Assembly: GCF_020831405.1 (NCBI RefSeq)
Contig: NZ_JAJHPU010000043.1
Span: 124,001-188,000, forward strand
Length of the DNA: 64,000 nt
Source: Pseudomonas oryzagri
GTDB taxonomy: Bacteria > Pseudomonadota > Gammaproteobacteria > Pseudomonadales > Pseudomonadaceae
Direction: 5' to 3'
Shown: piece by piece, positions 24,572-32,393 of the stretch
Numbering within the stretch: position 1 is the stretch's first letter
Layout of the letters: the number at the start of each line of letters is the position of its first letter
The notes under the pieces: generated by a model
Told to the model about the DNA's origin: nothing
The model's input: the letters and a program-made list of their open reading frames with translations, nothing else
The model's database searches: none
Position numbers and translations under genes: made by a program

Positions 24572-26156
24572 AGATTGATCCGGTTGCGATGTTGTAGTTC
24601 GTGGGGGTCAGGCAGGTAATCTTGATCTTGGTCTTGAAGTGGTCGAGAGTTTCCTGTGACTCTTTGTTCCTTGTATCCAGATGAGGATATCCGTCAAAGC
24701 CGACTAGGCTTATCTTTTCTGCTTTTCCCACCTCGCAAAGGGCAAGTGTGTAGGCGAGGGTCAGTTCATAGGGGATAATGCAATAGCTGTCATTTACTAT
24801 CCAGCTGTGACCGGTGTCGACTTCATAGTTGATTGCAGGGGAGATATCATTTTCTTCGAATCTGGAGTGCGGGGCTATCAGTCGCGATTCAAAATTTTTG
24901 TATTTTTCACGATCCGTCAAGAATTTTATGTTGTGAGTGGCTGTGTAATAGTCAACAAGCTCTGGTGGGATTTGGTTGTTTATGTTGATTGCAATGACAA
25001 CAGGCTTCTTTTCAAGAATATAATCTTTTATGGCTTTCTGGTGTTTGGCTGTACTTTCGCCTGCGCCGATAATGAGGACCTCACGGTTATCGAAAATCCC
25101 AGCTACGCTATGGCCTCTCGTGGCCTGAGTGCGAGGTTTTGCTTTACTGATGTTAAGCGCTTTTTCGAGATTCTCGCCGTCATAGCTGGATGATTCTATT
25201 CTACCTAAATACTGGATGGCCGCTGCTCTTTCGGAGGCCCCAAAACGTGAGTCGCTGTATAGTTGCTGGATATATGTTGGGTGAATATTGAACGAGGCCC
25301 CGATGTGATAAAGAAGACTAGTTCCCCATCCATATTTACGCTGCATGGGTTCGAAATGCTTCAAGATAAGCTCATGCAGTTGTTCGGGTTTGTAGTTGGA
25401 GCCATGCTTCCGACAAAGCTCTAGTAGGAGAATCTCTGTTTTAGTATTTCCTGCGCCGCGCCCCATGCCAGTCATCGTTGCGTCGATGTAAGTTACCCCA
25501 AGATCGAGGGCTCCTAGGGTGTTGGAGAGCGCTTGAGAAGTATTGTCATGAGCATGCAGTCCAATATCGTCATCCCAGTTTTGACGAATGGCCTGGATGA
25601 TGCGTTCTTGCTCCTGTGCATCCATGTTACCTAATGAGTCTGCGAAATAGAGGACGTCGATAACCTCGGATTCGTAGGCTTTCGCGCTGGCAGCGATGAT
25701 CTCATTGTCTGTCTTTCCCACAGACTGCATGAGATTAAGTCCTACGAAATAGCCATATTCCTTGAGTTCACGGCATATGTGGATCGCGCTCTCAATCTCA
25801 TGATAATGGGCTGCAATTCTGACAAAATCGAGGCGGCTTTCACTTTTCGGAACAAAAAGCCGGTCTACCCCCTCGCGAATGTCATAAGGAGAGGAGATGA
25901 GAGTTTTAGCATCCACCATAACCCCATAGAGCGGGCCATTCGGTAGCTTAAGATGATTGATGTAGCGCTCACTGGTAAAGGCATTGGCTCCTTTGAAGGT
26001 TGTTGAGTCAAAGTTTCTCAGGCCCAGTTCGATCATGTCGATCTCTGCCTTGGCTGCAGCATGTAAATACTCGGCAACCAACTGTTCATCAAAATCCCAG
26101 TTGTTGTAATAGCCGCCGTCTCTCAGTGTGCAATCCAGTACTTTGAGGTTTTTCAT
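24561..26156 (-). CDS. HMGL-type aldolase fused to a C-terminal nucleotide-sugar-fold domain
   Basis: Residues 1-about 290 form an HMGL-like pyruvate aldolase barrel. LDCTLRDGGYYNNW gives the metal Asp and Arg, ELGLRNF lies near 44, HAHDNT at 201-206 gives metal histidines, and MGRGAGNTKTE lies at 231. 4-hydroxy-2-oxovalerate aldolases and isopropylmalate synthases share this fold. Residues about 355-531 form a second domain with VLIIGAGES at 360, PYELTLAYTLALCEVG and ISLVGFDGYP, resembling MptE-like (DUF115) and GT42 sialyltransferase folds. It is the first gene of the AT-rich cassette. Proposed role: carbon-carbon bond formation between pyruvate and a sugar aldehyde. Confidence 0.75.
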   Translation of the reverse strand: MKNLKVLDCTLRDGGYYNNWDFDEQLVAEYLHAAAKAEIDMIELGLRNFDSTTFKGANAFTSERYINHLKLPNGPLYGVMVDAKTLISSPYDIREGVDRLFVPKSESRLDFVRIAAHYHEIESAIHICRELKEYGYFVGLNLMQSVGKTDNEIIAASAKAYESEVIDVLYFADSLGNMDAQEQERIIQAIRQNWDDDIGLHAHDNTSQALSNTLGALDLGVTYIDATMTGMGRGAGNTKTEILLLELCRKHGSNYKPEQLHELILKHFEPMQRKYGWGTSLLYHIGASFNIHPTYIQQLYSDSRFGASERAAAIQYLGRIESSSYDGENLEKALNISKAKPRTQATRGHSVAGIFDNREVLIIGAGESTAKHQKAIKDYILEKKPVVIAININNQIPPELVDYYTATHNIKFLTDREKYKNFESRLIAPHSRFEENDISPAINYEVDTGHSWIVNDSYCIIPYELTLAYTLALCEVGKAEKISLVGFDGYPHLDTRNKESQETLDHFKTKIKITCLTPTNYNIATGSIYAI

Positions 26157-26228
26157 TTTGTGCCTTCAGGAAACGTCTATTTTGTCTGTGTGCTACAGAC
26201 TTTTGTGATGGCTTCTATAGTGATGGTT

Positions 26229-27794
26229 TCAATAAATGTCTTTTGATAAAAGTGTGAAGGGCGTTTTGATTAGAATCTTGATGTCTAACCACACCGACCA
26301 GTTGTTGATATAGGCGAGGTCAAGTTCAACGCGCTTTTCCATCTTGTCCAGGGTTTCGGTCTCGCCGCGGCAGCCGCTGACCTGTGCCAGGCCGGTGATG
26401 CCGGGCTTGATACGGTGGCGGGCCATGTAGGCGTCGATCTTGCCGGTGTAGTAGTCGTTGTGCGCCACGGCGTGGGGGCGTGGGCCGACCAGGGACATAC
26501 GGCCCTGCAGCACGTTGATGAACTGCGGCAGTTCGTCGATCGAGGTGCGGCGGATAAAGCGGCCGATGGGGGTGATGCGGTCGTCGTTGCGGGTGGCCTG
26601 CTTGACGACCTGGTCATCGTGCATACGCATGGAGCGGAACTTCCACACCTCGATGATCTGGCCGTTCCAGCCATGGCGCTGCTGTTTGAAGATCACCGGG
26701 CCGGGCGAGGAACGCTTGACCAGCCAGGCGATAGTCAGCATCAGCGGGCTGAGAGCGATCAATGCCAGCAGGGCGACGACGCGGTCCATGGCAGCCTTGG
26801 TGAATGCGGCGGTGGGATAGGCGGTCAGCGGGCTTTCGTTGAGATGGATGGCCGGCAGGCCACCGATGTCGCTGACCGAGTGGTTGAGCAGCATCAGGCT
26901 GGCCAGGTCGGGGATCCAGATCACGTCCACACTGGCGTCCAGCAGGTCGATATACAGGCCTTCGATCTGTTCGGCCTCGGCCAGTGGCAGCGCGATGTAC
27001 AGGCGGCGGATGCTGTGTTCGGCGATCAGCGCACGCAGGTGTTCGATGCCGCCGAGGATGGGGTAGAGGCTGTTGCTCGGCAGCTCCGCGGTGTCCGGGG
27101 CGACCAGGCCGAGCACCGGCTCATGCTGTTGGCGCACCAGCTTGTCGGCGAGCTCAAGTGCGAGATCCCCGGTGCCGACGATCAGCGAAGTGCGTTCGGT
27201 CTGCAGTTTCCGGTGATAGTGACGGGAGACATGTTGCAGCGGCAGGTAGCTGGCGGCCTGCAGGGCAAAGCCGAGCACCGCCCAGGTCAGGGTCACTTCG
27301 CGGGAGAACAGCTCGCTGGTCTTGGTAACGAAAGCGATGACGGTAAGGCCGGCGAGCAGCAGCAGCCAACCGCAGAACAGCCGAGTCAGACCGGTGAGAT
27401 AGCTGTGCTGCTTGTGGTAGACGCGCAGCAACGAATAGGCCGGTACCGATCCGAGCAGGGCGAAAACGGCGAGGACCCGGTACTGGGTGCCCAGTTCGCC
27501 GGTCTTGAGGGTAGTCAGGGCGCACAGCAGAAGGGTGATTAGGCCAGATGCCACCAGCCACTGGCCCCAGAACGTGAGGCCGCGGCCTCCGGGAAGAGTG
27601 CTGTCGGGGGTACGAGTCACGTAATGGGCCTTGCTCTGGAAGGGGGCGCTGGCGCCCCGGGATTGGGCGCCGCTGTCCACGGGGCGTGGGCGAGCGGGAT
27701 TCGGACTGGACGACGAGAGGGAGTGCGCGGCGCTGACTCTACGCTGTGCAACCCGGGGCGTGGGCTGAGGGGCGGTGGAGGTCTTGGGCATCAT
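26229..27794 (-). CDS. Polyprenyl-phosphate sugar-1-phosphate transferase (WcaJ/WbaP type)
   Basis: This 521-residue protein has a Ser/Pro/Gln-rich cytosolic N-terminus of about 70 residues, four membrane helices at about 75-190, a CoA-binding-like domain with LIVGTGDLALELADKL, and the C-terminal bacterial sugar transferase domain. That domain contains KFRSMR, IRRTSIDELPQFINVLQG, SLVGPRP and RHRIKPGITGLAQVSG. It starts repeat-unit synthesis by moving hexose-1-phosphate (often glucose or galactose) to undecaprenyl phosphate. The long low-complexity N-terminus leaves its start uncertain. It marks the return to GC-rich sequence on the upstream side of the cassette. Confidence 0.93.
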   Translation of the reverse strand: MMPKTSTAPQPTPRVAQRRVSAAHSLSSSSPNPARPRPVDSGAQSRGASAPFQSKAHYVTRTPDSTLPGGRGLTFWGQWLVASGLITLLLCALTTLKTGELGTQYRVLAVFALLGSVPAYSLLRVYHKQHSYLTGLTRLFCGWLLLLAGLTVIAFVTKTSELFSREVTLTWAVLGFALQAASYLPLQHVSRHYHRKLQTERTSLIVGTGDLALELADKLVRQQHEPVLGLVAPDTAELPSNSLYPILGGIEHLRALIAEHSIRRLYIALPLAEAEQIEGLYIDLLDASVDVIWIPDLASLMLLNHSVSDIGGLPAIHLNESPLTAYPTAAFTKAAMDRVVALLALIALSPLMLTIAWLVKRSSPGPVIFKQQRHGWNGQIIEVWKFRSMRMHDDQVVKQATRNDDRITPIGRFIRRTSIDELPQFINVLQGRMSLVGPRPHAVAHNDYYTGKIDAYMARHRIKPGITGLAQVSGCRGETETLDKMEKRVELDLAYINNWSVWLDIKILIKTPFTLLSKDIY

Positions 27795-27843
27795 CCTGAG
27801 CCTGTGTCGAGTGTGGATGCGGGGCGGGGCTATGTCGCCGGGG

Positions 27844-28596
27844 TCAGCGGCAGATCTTGCGAGTGTCTTTCAGTTCGGCGTCGAGGCTATCGCACAGTTC
27901 GCTGCTCATGCCGGTCTGGCTGGCAATCACCAGCAGGTTCTGTGTCTCTTTGGGGCCGTGTTTGACGGTGCGGCGCGCCGATTCGAGAGTGGCGCGGCGC
28001 TGCTCGTCATTCAGTTGTGCCCAGGCAATGAAGCCGATTTCCGCCAGGGTGCGGCTGATTTCGATGCGGTTGGGGCCGAGGGCTTGGGCCTGCTGCAGGG
28101 CGCGGCCGAACTCATTGTCGAATTCGAGGAGGTAAAGCTTGGCGTAGGCCAGCGCTACCCAGTTGTTGGGCCAGGTCGGGCGTACCTCGCTGGCGGCGCG
28201 GAAGGCTTGCAGGGCCTCACGGCGAGACTGTTCGGCCGTGTCGGCGCCGAGGGGCTGGCGGAATTGTTTCCATTGCAGCACGCGTCCGAGGCGCTCGAGG
28301 TATTCGCCATTACTGCCGGGGTAGAGGGCGATGGCGCGTTGCGCCGCATCATGGGCAATCTGCCAGGCACGTGGATTGGGTTCTTCACCTTTGCGCATCC
28401 AGTCATCGAGGAAGGCCTGAGTCTGGTAGCTGGCGATGCCGGCGAGCAGCAGGCGTGAGCCGCAAAAGAGCAGCGCCAGGCTTGCCAGCAGGACCAGCAA
28501 CAGGATGAGGCGAAGGGTGACCGGTTTCGCAGTTTGCGGATTGCTGCGCGAACGGGAACGGCGCCGGCTGGTGGTCAGGGCGGAGGTGGCGGTCAT
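27844..28596 (-). CDS. Membrane-anchored TPR-like protein (VpsP-like)
   Basis: This 250-residue protein has a basic N-terminus, one membrane helix at about 28-52, and a mostly helical periplasmic part with repeated Ala/Leu-rich helices such as EALQAFRAASEVRPTWPNNW, a TPR-type pattern. Proteins of this kind (VpsP family) lie in exopolysaccharide loci beside Wzy-type polymerases. It lies 6 bases after the PHP phosphatase gene. The exact role is unknown; scaffold for polymerase or ligase is inference. Confidence 0.7.
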   Translation of the reverse strand: MTATSALTTSRRRSRSRSNPQTAKPVTLRLILLLVLLASLALLFCGSRLLLAGIASYQTQAFLDDWMRKGEEPNPRAWQIAHDAAQRAIALYPGSNGEYLERLGRVLQWKQFRQPLGADTAEQSRREALQAFRAASEVRPTWPNNWVALAYAKLYLLEFDNEFGRALQQAQALGPNRIEISRTLAEIGFIAWAQLNDEQRRATLESARRTVKHGPKETQNLLVIASQTGMSSELCDSLDAELKDTRKICR

Positions 28597-28602
28597 GGGC
28601 GG

Positions 28603-29328
28603 TTACGCGAAGTGGGCTTGGGCGATCTGCCAGGGAATGTCTTTGACCAGGCGTTCGGCCTGGCGGTCGCCGACAATGCGGGCGGCGTGCTGCATGCCTT
28701 CGGCGAGGACGGGCGGGCGGTGCTGCTCGTTGTGGGCGTCGCTGGCGAGAATGGTCACCAGGCCCTCTTCGAGCAGACTGTGGGCGAGGGCGCGAGCATT
28801 CTCGCCGAAGTGCCCGGCGACGGAGCCGGCAGTGACCTGCAGCAGGCAACCCTGCTTGAGGAAGGGCTTGAGCTTGGCCGGGGTCCGCATGAGGCCCTTG
28901 TTGCGCTCCGGGTGGGCGATCATTGGCACGACGTTGCGTTGCAGCAGCCAGGTGGTGAGGCGTTCGGCGCCGAAGGGGATTTCGCTGTGGGGGAATTCCA
29001 GCAACAGGACCTTCTTGTCCTCCCAGCGGCCAAGGAAAGGCAGGCCGCCGTCGGTCAGGTTGCCCATCAGCTCCATGCCGAAGCGGATTTCCGCGGCCCA
29101 GCTCACGCGGAGGTTGATACCGGCCTGGGCAAGGCCCTGCACGAAGCGCTGGTGGGCCTGATGGATGCTGGCGCGGTCGTTGTCGTAGCGGCCGTGGTGG
29201 ATGTGCGGAGTGCAGACCAGGTGGGTGATGCCGTCGTCGACGGCGATGCGAGCCAGTCGCAGGGCGGTTTCCAGATCGGGGGCGCCGTCGTCGATGCCGG
29301 GGAGCAGGTGGCTGTGCAGGTCGATCAT
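28603..29328 (-). CDS. PHP-type tyrosine-protein phosphatase (CpsB/YwqE family)
   Basis: This 241-residue protein has the metal-binding motifs of the PHP family: [14 protein letters not shown] at the start, [20 protein letters not shown] and ILASDAHN. CpsB-type enzymes remove phosphate from the tyrosine cluster of the partner autokinase, here the Wzc-like protein encoded just upstream. ATG 29328 is chosen because the paralog at 54831-55556 has the same length and start. About 200 bases with two hairpins separate it from wzc. Confidence 0.93.
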   Translation of the reverse strand: MIDLHSHLLPGIDDGAPDLETALRLARIAVDDGITHLVCTPHIHHGRYDNDRASIHQAHQRFVQGLAQAGINLRVSWAAEIRFGMELMGNLTDGGLPFLGRWEDKKVLLLEFPHSEIPFGAERLTTWLLQRNVVPMIAHPERNKGLMRTPAKLKPFLKQGCLLQVTAGSVAGHFGENARALAHSLLEEGLVTILASDAHNEQHRPPVLAEGMQHAARIVGDRQAERLVKDIPWQIAQAHFA

Positions 29329-29419
29329 TGAATGGTCTGATTCTGGCGTTGGCTGCGGAGTTGCTGGGACGACGTTCCCACACGCAAGCATGGGAGCCAT
29401 CGAGAGTACGGTGTGGATC

Positions 29420-29460
29420 GCAAATAAATGTGCTCCCGCCAAGGGAGCACATTTATTTGC
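29420..29460 (-). repeat. Perfect 18-bp inverted repeat between wzc and the phosphatase gene
   Basis: Arms 29420-29437 (GCAAATAAATGTGCTCCC) and 29443-29460 are exact complements with a 5-base loop. In the operon transcript this forms a strong hairpin 68 bases after the wzc stop. It may attenuate transcription or protect the wzc message. Confidence 0.85.
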
Positions 29461-29478
29461 GGTTCGCTTTTCCCTTTT

Positions 29479-29511
29479 CCCCGCCCCTCTCCAGGGAGAA
29501 GAGGGGCGGGG
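29479..29511 (-). repeat. Second hairpin downstream of wzc
   Basis: CCCCGCCCCTCT (29479-29490) and AGAGGGGCGGGG (29500-29511) pair around a 9-base loop, 16 bases after the wzc stop. On the minus strand it is followed by a short T-rich stretch interrupted by C, so it could be a leaky terminator. Confidence 0.75.
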
Positions 29512-29527
29512 AGAGCGCGAGGAGGGC

Positions 29528-31771
29528 TTAGGCCTTCTGGGCGTCGCTGCTGTAGCCGTAGTAGTCGTAGTAACCGCCGTAGCTATAGCCTTGCTTCTGT
29601 GCCTTCTTGATGTCGACCTGGTTGAGGATGATACCGGTGACCGGGGCGTTGTTCTGCAGCAGTTGGCCCACGCCTTTCTGCACCAGCGGGATCGCCGTGG
29701 ATTCGGACTTGACCACGTAGAGCAGAGCGTTGGCGTGGGTGGCGAGCACCAGCGCATCGCTGACCGCCTGGGTGGGCGGCGAGTCGATAACGATCCGGTC
29801 GTACTTGGTGCGCATGAACTCGACGACCTTCGCAAAGCGTGGCGAGGACAGCAACTCCAAGGGGTTGGGGGGCACCGCGCCGGCACTGAGCATGTCGATG
29901 CCGTCCACGTGCTTGACGCACTCGTCGAGCTTGGCGGTGCCGGCGATCAGGTTGGCCAGGCCCGGAGTGCCGACTGGGAAGCCGAAGTTCTTGGCCATGG
30001 TCGGGCGGCGCATGTCGGCGTCGATCAGCAGGACCTTTTCCATCTGGCCGAGGGCGGCGGCGAGGTTGGCCGCTACGGTGCTCTTGCCTTCGCCGGGAAT
30101 GGAGGAGGTGATTACCAGGATCTTGTGCGGTTCCTCCATACCGGACAGCACCACGCCGGTACGGATGGTACGGATCGACTCGCTGAAGCTGCGCTCCTTG
30201 TTGTCGGTGAACAGGTGGGCGACTTCGGCGCGCTCCTTGTTCTTGATGAGCGGCAGGATGCCCAGGACCGGCAGGTTGAGCTTGTTCTCGATCTCCTCCG
30301 TGCCTTTGAAGGTGTTGTTGAGCATCTCCAGCAGCAGGGTCAGGCCAACGCCGGCGAACAGGGCGAGCATGCCGGCGATGGCGACGATCAGTGCCTTCTT
30401 CGGCTTGACCGGTTCGGTCGGCAGGACAGCCTTGTCGACCACACGGGCGTTGGCGCTTTCCAGGTCGGCGGTAGCGGTGGTTTCCTTCAGGCGGGTCATG
30501 AAGGTGTCGTACAGGGCGCGGTTGGCATCCACTTCGCGCTGCAGTTCACGCAGCTTGAATTCCTTGCGCGAGATGTCCTGGATCTGCGACTTGTTGGCGT
30601 TGAACGAGGCCTGCAGCGAGTTTTCGTTGGCCATGGCCAGCTGGTAGTTGCGTTCGATACCGGCGACCACCTGCTCCACCTGACCGCGCAGGCTGGCGGA
30701 GGCGGCAGCCAGTTCAGTGCGAGCGGCTTCCATGGTCGGGTGACGGGCGCCGTAGCGCTTGCCCAGTTCGTCGACCTTGGCCTGGGCTTTGGCCTGATTG
30801 GCCTTGAACTGCTGGATCAGCGGGTCGCCCAGCACTGCCGGAATGGTGGCGAGCTTTTCCCAGCCGCCGCCACGACTGGCCTGGACCTGACGGTACATGC
30901 TTTCCGCCTCGGCGCGCTGGCGGCGGGCGTCGATCATGCGGTCGCCGGTCTGCGACAGTTCGGCGGCGCTGATGGTGGCCACGCCGTCTACGTCCACCAG
31001 GTTTTCCTTCTCGCGGAAGGCCTGAAGACGGTCTTCGGCCTGCTTGAGGGTGTCACGCAGTTCGGTCAGGCGGGTGTTCATCCAGTTAGTGGCGGTCATG
31101 GACATTTCCATGGTCGCCTCCATCTGGCTTTCGATGAAGCCGTTAGCCAGGGCATTGGCTGCCTTGGTGGCCATGCGAGCGTCTTCCATTTCGACTTCGA
31201 CGCGCACAAGCTGGCTCTTGCCCTGCGGAGCGACGCTGATGTGTTCCATGAACTCCTTGGTGACTTCGTCGAAGATCTGCGCTTCGGTCGGATCGACACC
31301 TTCTTCCAGGTCTTCCGGCAAGGTGGCGGGTACGACCTGGTTCAGGTTGAAATTGGCGAGCAGTCCGGCGATGTCGATCAGCGGTTCAGGTTGCTGGCGC
31401 GGGTCGAATTCGGGATGGGTGGTCAGGTTCAGTTGCTTGACCACGCGCTCGGCGAGGGCGCGCGATTTGAGCATTTCGAACTGGGTCTGCAGGTATTCGT
31501 TGCCGGTGCCCTCCAAACCGTAGACTTGTTCGATGGAGACCACTTTGGCGGCCTGCTGCTCGATGAGCAGGGTAGCGCCAGCTCGATAGACGGGGGTGAT
31601 GCTCAGCACGCTAAGCACCGCGACCATCATGACCACCAGAACCAGGGTGATGATGCTCCACTTGCGGCGCCAGATGGTCTGCCACAACTGCAGCAGGTCG
31701 ATATCGTTATCGTCCTCGTCGGCGCGCTGGGCGATCAGATTGCGCTCGTTAATCTGGGCGTTGCTTTCCAT
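29528..31771 (-). CDS. wzc: Wzc-like polysaccharide co-polymerase / tyrosine autokinase (copy 1)
   Basis: This 747-residue protein has a Wzz chain-length domain with membrane helices at about 38-60 and 440-462, a coiled-coil-rich periplasmic part, and a cytosolic BY-kinase domain. Walker A is SSIPGEGKSTVAANLA, A' is VLLIDADMRRP and B is DRIVIDSPP. The C-terminal tyrosine cluster is YSYGGYYDYYGYSSD. It controls chain length and export by cycles of phosphorylation, opposed by the adjacent PHP phosphatase. It starts 2 bases after the OPX stop. It is closely similar to the copy at 55643-57907. Confidence 0.96.
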   Translation of the reverse strand: MESNAQINERNLIAQRADEDDNDIDLLQLWQTIWRRKWSIITLVLVVMMVAVLSVLSITPVYRAGATLLIEQQAAKVVSIEQVYGLEGTGNEYLQTQFEMLKSRALAERVVKQLNLTTHPEFDPRQQPEPLIDIAGLLANFNLNQVVPATLPEDLEEGVDPTEAQIFDEVTKEFMEHISVAPQGKSQLVRVEVEMEDARMATKAANALANGFIESQMEATMEMSMTATNWMNTRLTELRDTLKQAEDRLQAFREKENLVDVDGVATISAAELSQTGDRMIDARRQRAEAESMYRQVQASRGGGWEKLATIPAVLGDPLIQQFKANQAKAQAKVDELGKRYGARHPTMEAARTELAAASASLRGQVEQVVAGIERNYQLAMANENSLQASFNANKSQIQDISRKEFKLRELQREVDANRALYDTFMTRLKETTATADLESANARVVDKAVLPTEPVKPKKALIVAIAGMLALFAGVGLTLLLEMLNNTFKGTEEIENKLNLPVLGILPLIKNKERAEVAHLFTDNKERSFSESIRTIRTGVVLSGMEEPHKILVITSSIPGEGKSTVAANLAAALGQMEKVLLIDADMRRPTMAKNFGFPVGTPGLANLIAGTAKLDECVKHVDGIDMLSAGAVPPNPLELLSSPRFAKVVEFMRTKYDRIVIDSPPTQAVSDALVLATHANALLYVVKSESTAIPLVQKGVGQLLQNNAPVTGIILNQVDIKKAQKQGYSYGGYYDYYGYSSDAQKA

Positions 31772-31773
31772 TA

Positions 31774-32313
31774 TTAGAAGAAACCCTGGTCAATGGTAAT
31801 GGTGTCGCCGGGCATGACGATGGTGTCGAGGGTGGCCTTTTCGGGGGTACGGCTGGCGTCCTGGTCGCGGATGATGGTGATGCGACCTTCGGACGCGCGC
31901 TCGGTGAGGCCGCCGGCCAGGGCAACAGCGCGGCGCAGGGTCAGGCCGGGCTGGAATTTGTAGCCACCGGGCTCCTTGACCTCGCCGCTGATGAAGAATT
32001 CGCGGTACTCCAGCACGCTGACGGAGACGCGCGGGTCGACCAGGTAGTCGCCCTTCAGGCTTTCGGTGAGCACTTGCTCGATTTCCGCCGCGGTCTTGCC
32101 TTTGGCGCGAACTTCGCCAATGAACGGATAGGAGAAGATGCCGGCGTCGTTCAGGCGGACTTCTTCGAAGCTGAGATCCGTTTCGCCGAATACATTGATG
32201 CGGATGACGTCGCCCGAGGCCAGTTTGTAGGTGGAGTTGCTTTCGGCCAGCACGGTGCTGCTATTGAGTAGAAGCAGGCCCAGGATCAGGCGGAAGAAGT
32301 AACGGATGACCAT
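31774..32313 (-). CDS. Outer-membrane polysaccharide export protein, short OPX type (copy 1)
   Basis: This 179-residue protein has a signal peptide of about 23 residues, a Poly_export domain (STYKLASGDVIRINVFGE) and an SLBB domain (FISGEVKEPGGY, LTLRRAVALAGGLTERA). It is much shorter than Wza and lacks the C-terminal outer-membrane helix, so it probably needs the separate beta-barrel protein encoded next to it to cross the outer membrane. It is coupled to wzc. Confidence 0.94.
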   Translation of the reverse strand: MVIRYFFRLILGLLLLNSSTVLAESNSTYKLASGDVIRINVFGETDLSFEEVRLNDAGIFSYPFIGEVRAKGKTAAEIEQVLTESLKGDYLVDPRVSVSVLEYREFFISGEVKEPGGYKFQPGLTLRRAVALAGGLTERASEGRITIIRDQDASRTPEKATLDTIVMPGDTITIDQGFF

Positions 32314-32393
32314 GTGGCTTGGTTTCTCTTGTGAGGTCGGCTAGTGCACGGGGGGGGCGCCACCCCCCCGTGGGGTTGCCGCAACCGCGGGGG

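Noticed and set aside
29201-31777. 858-codon plus-strand frame opposite wzc copy 1
   Set aside because: Same effect; the wzc protein has all kinase motifs, and the antisense frame has none. A similar shadow lies opposite copy 2.
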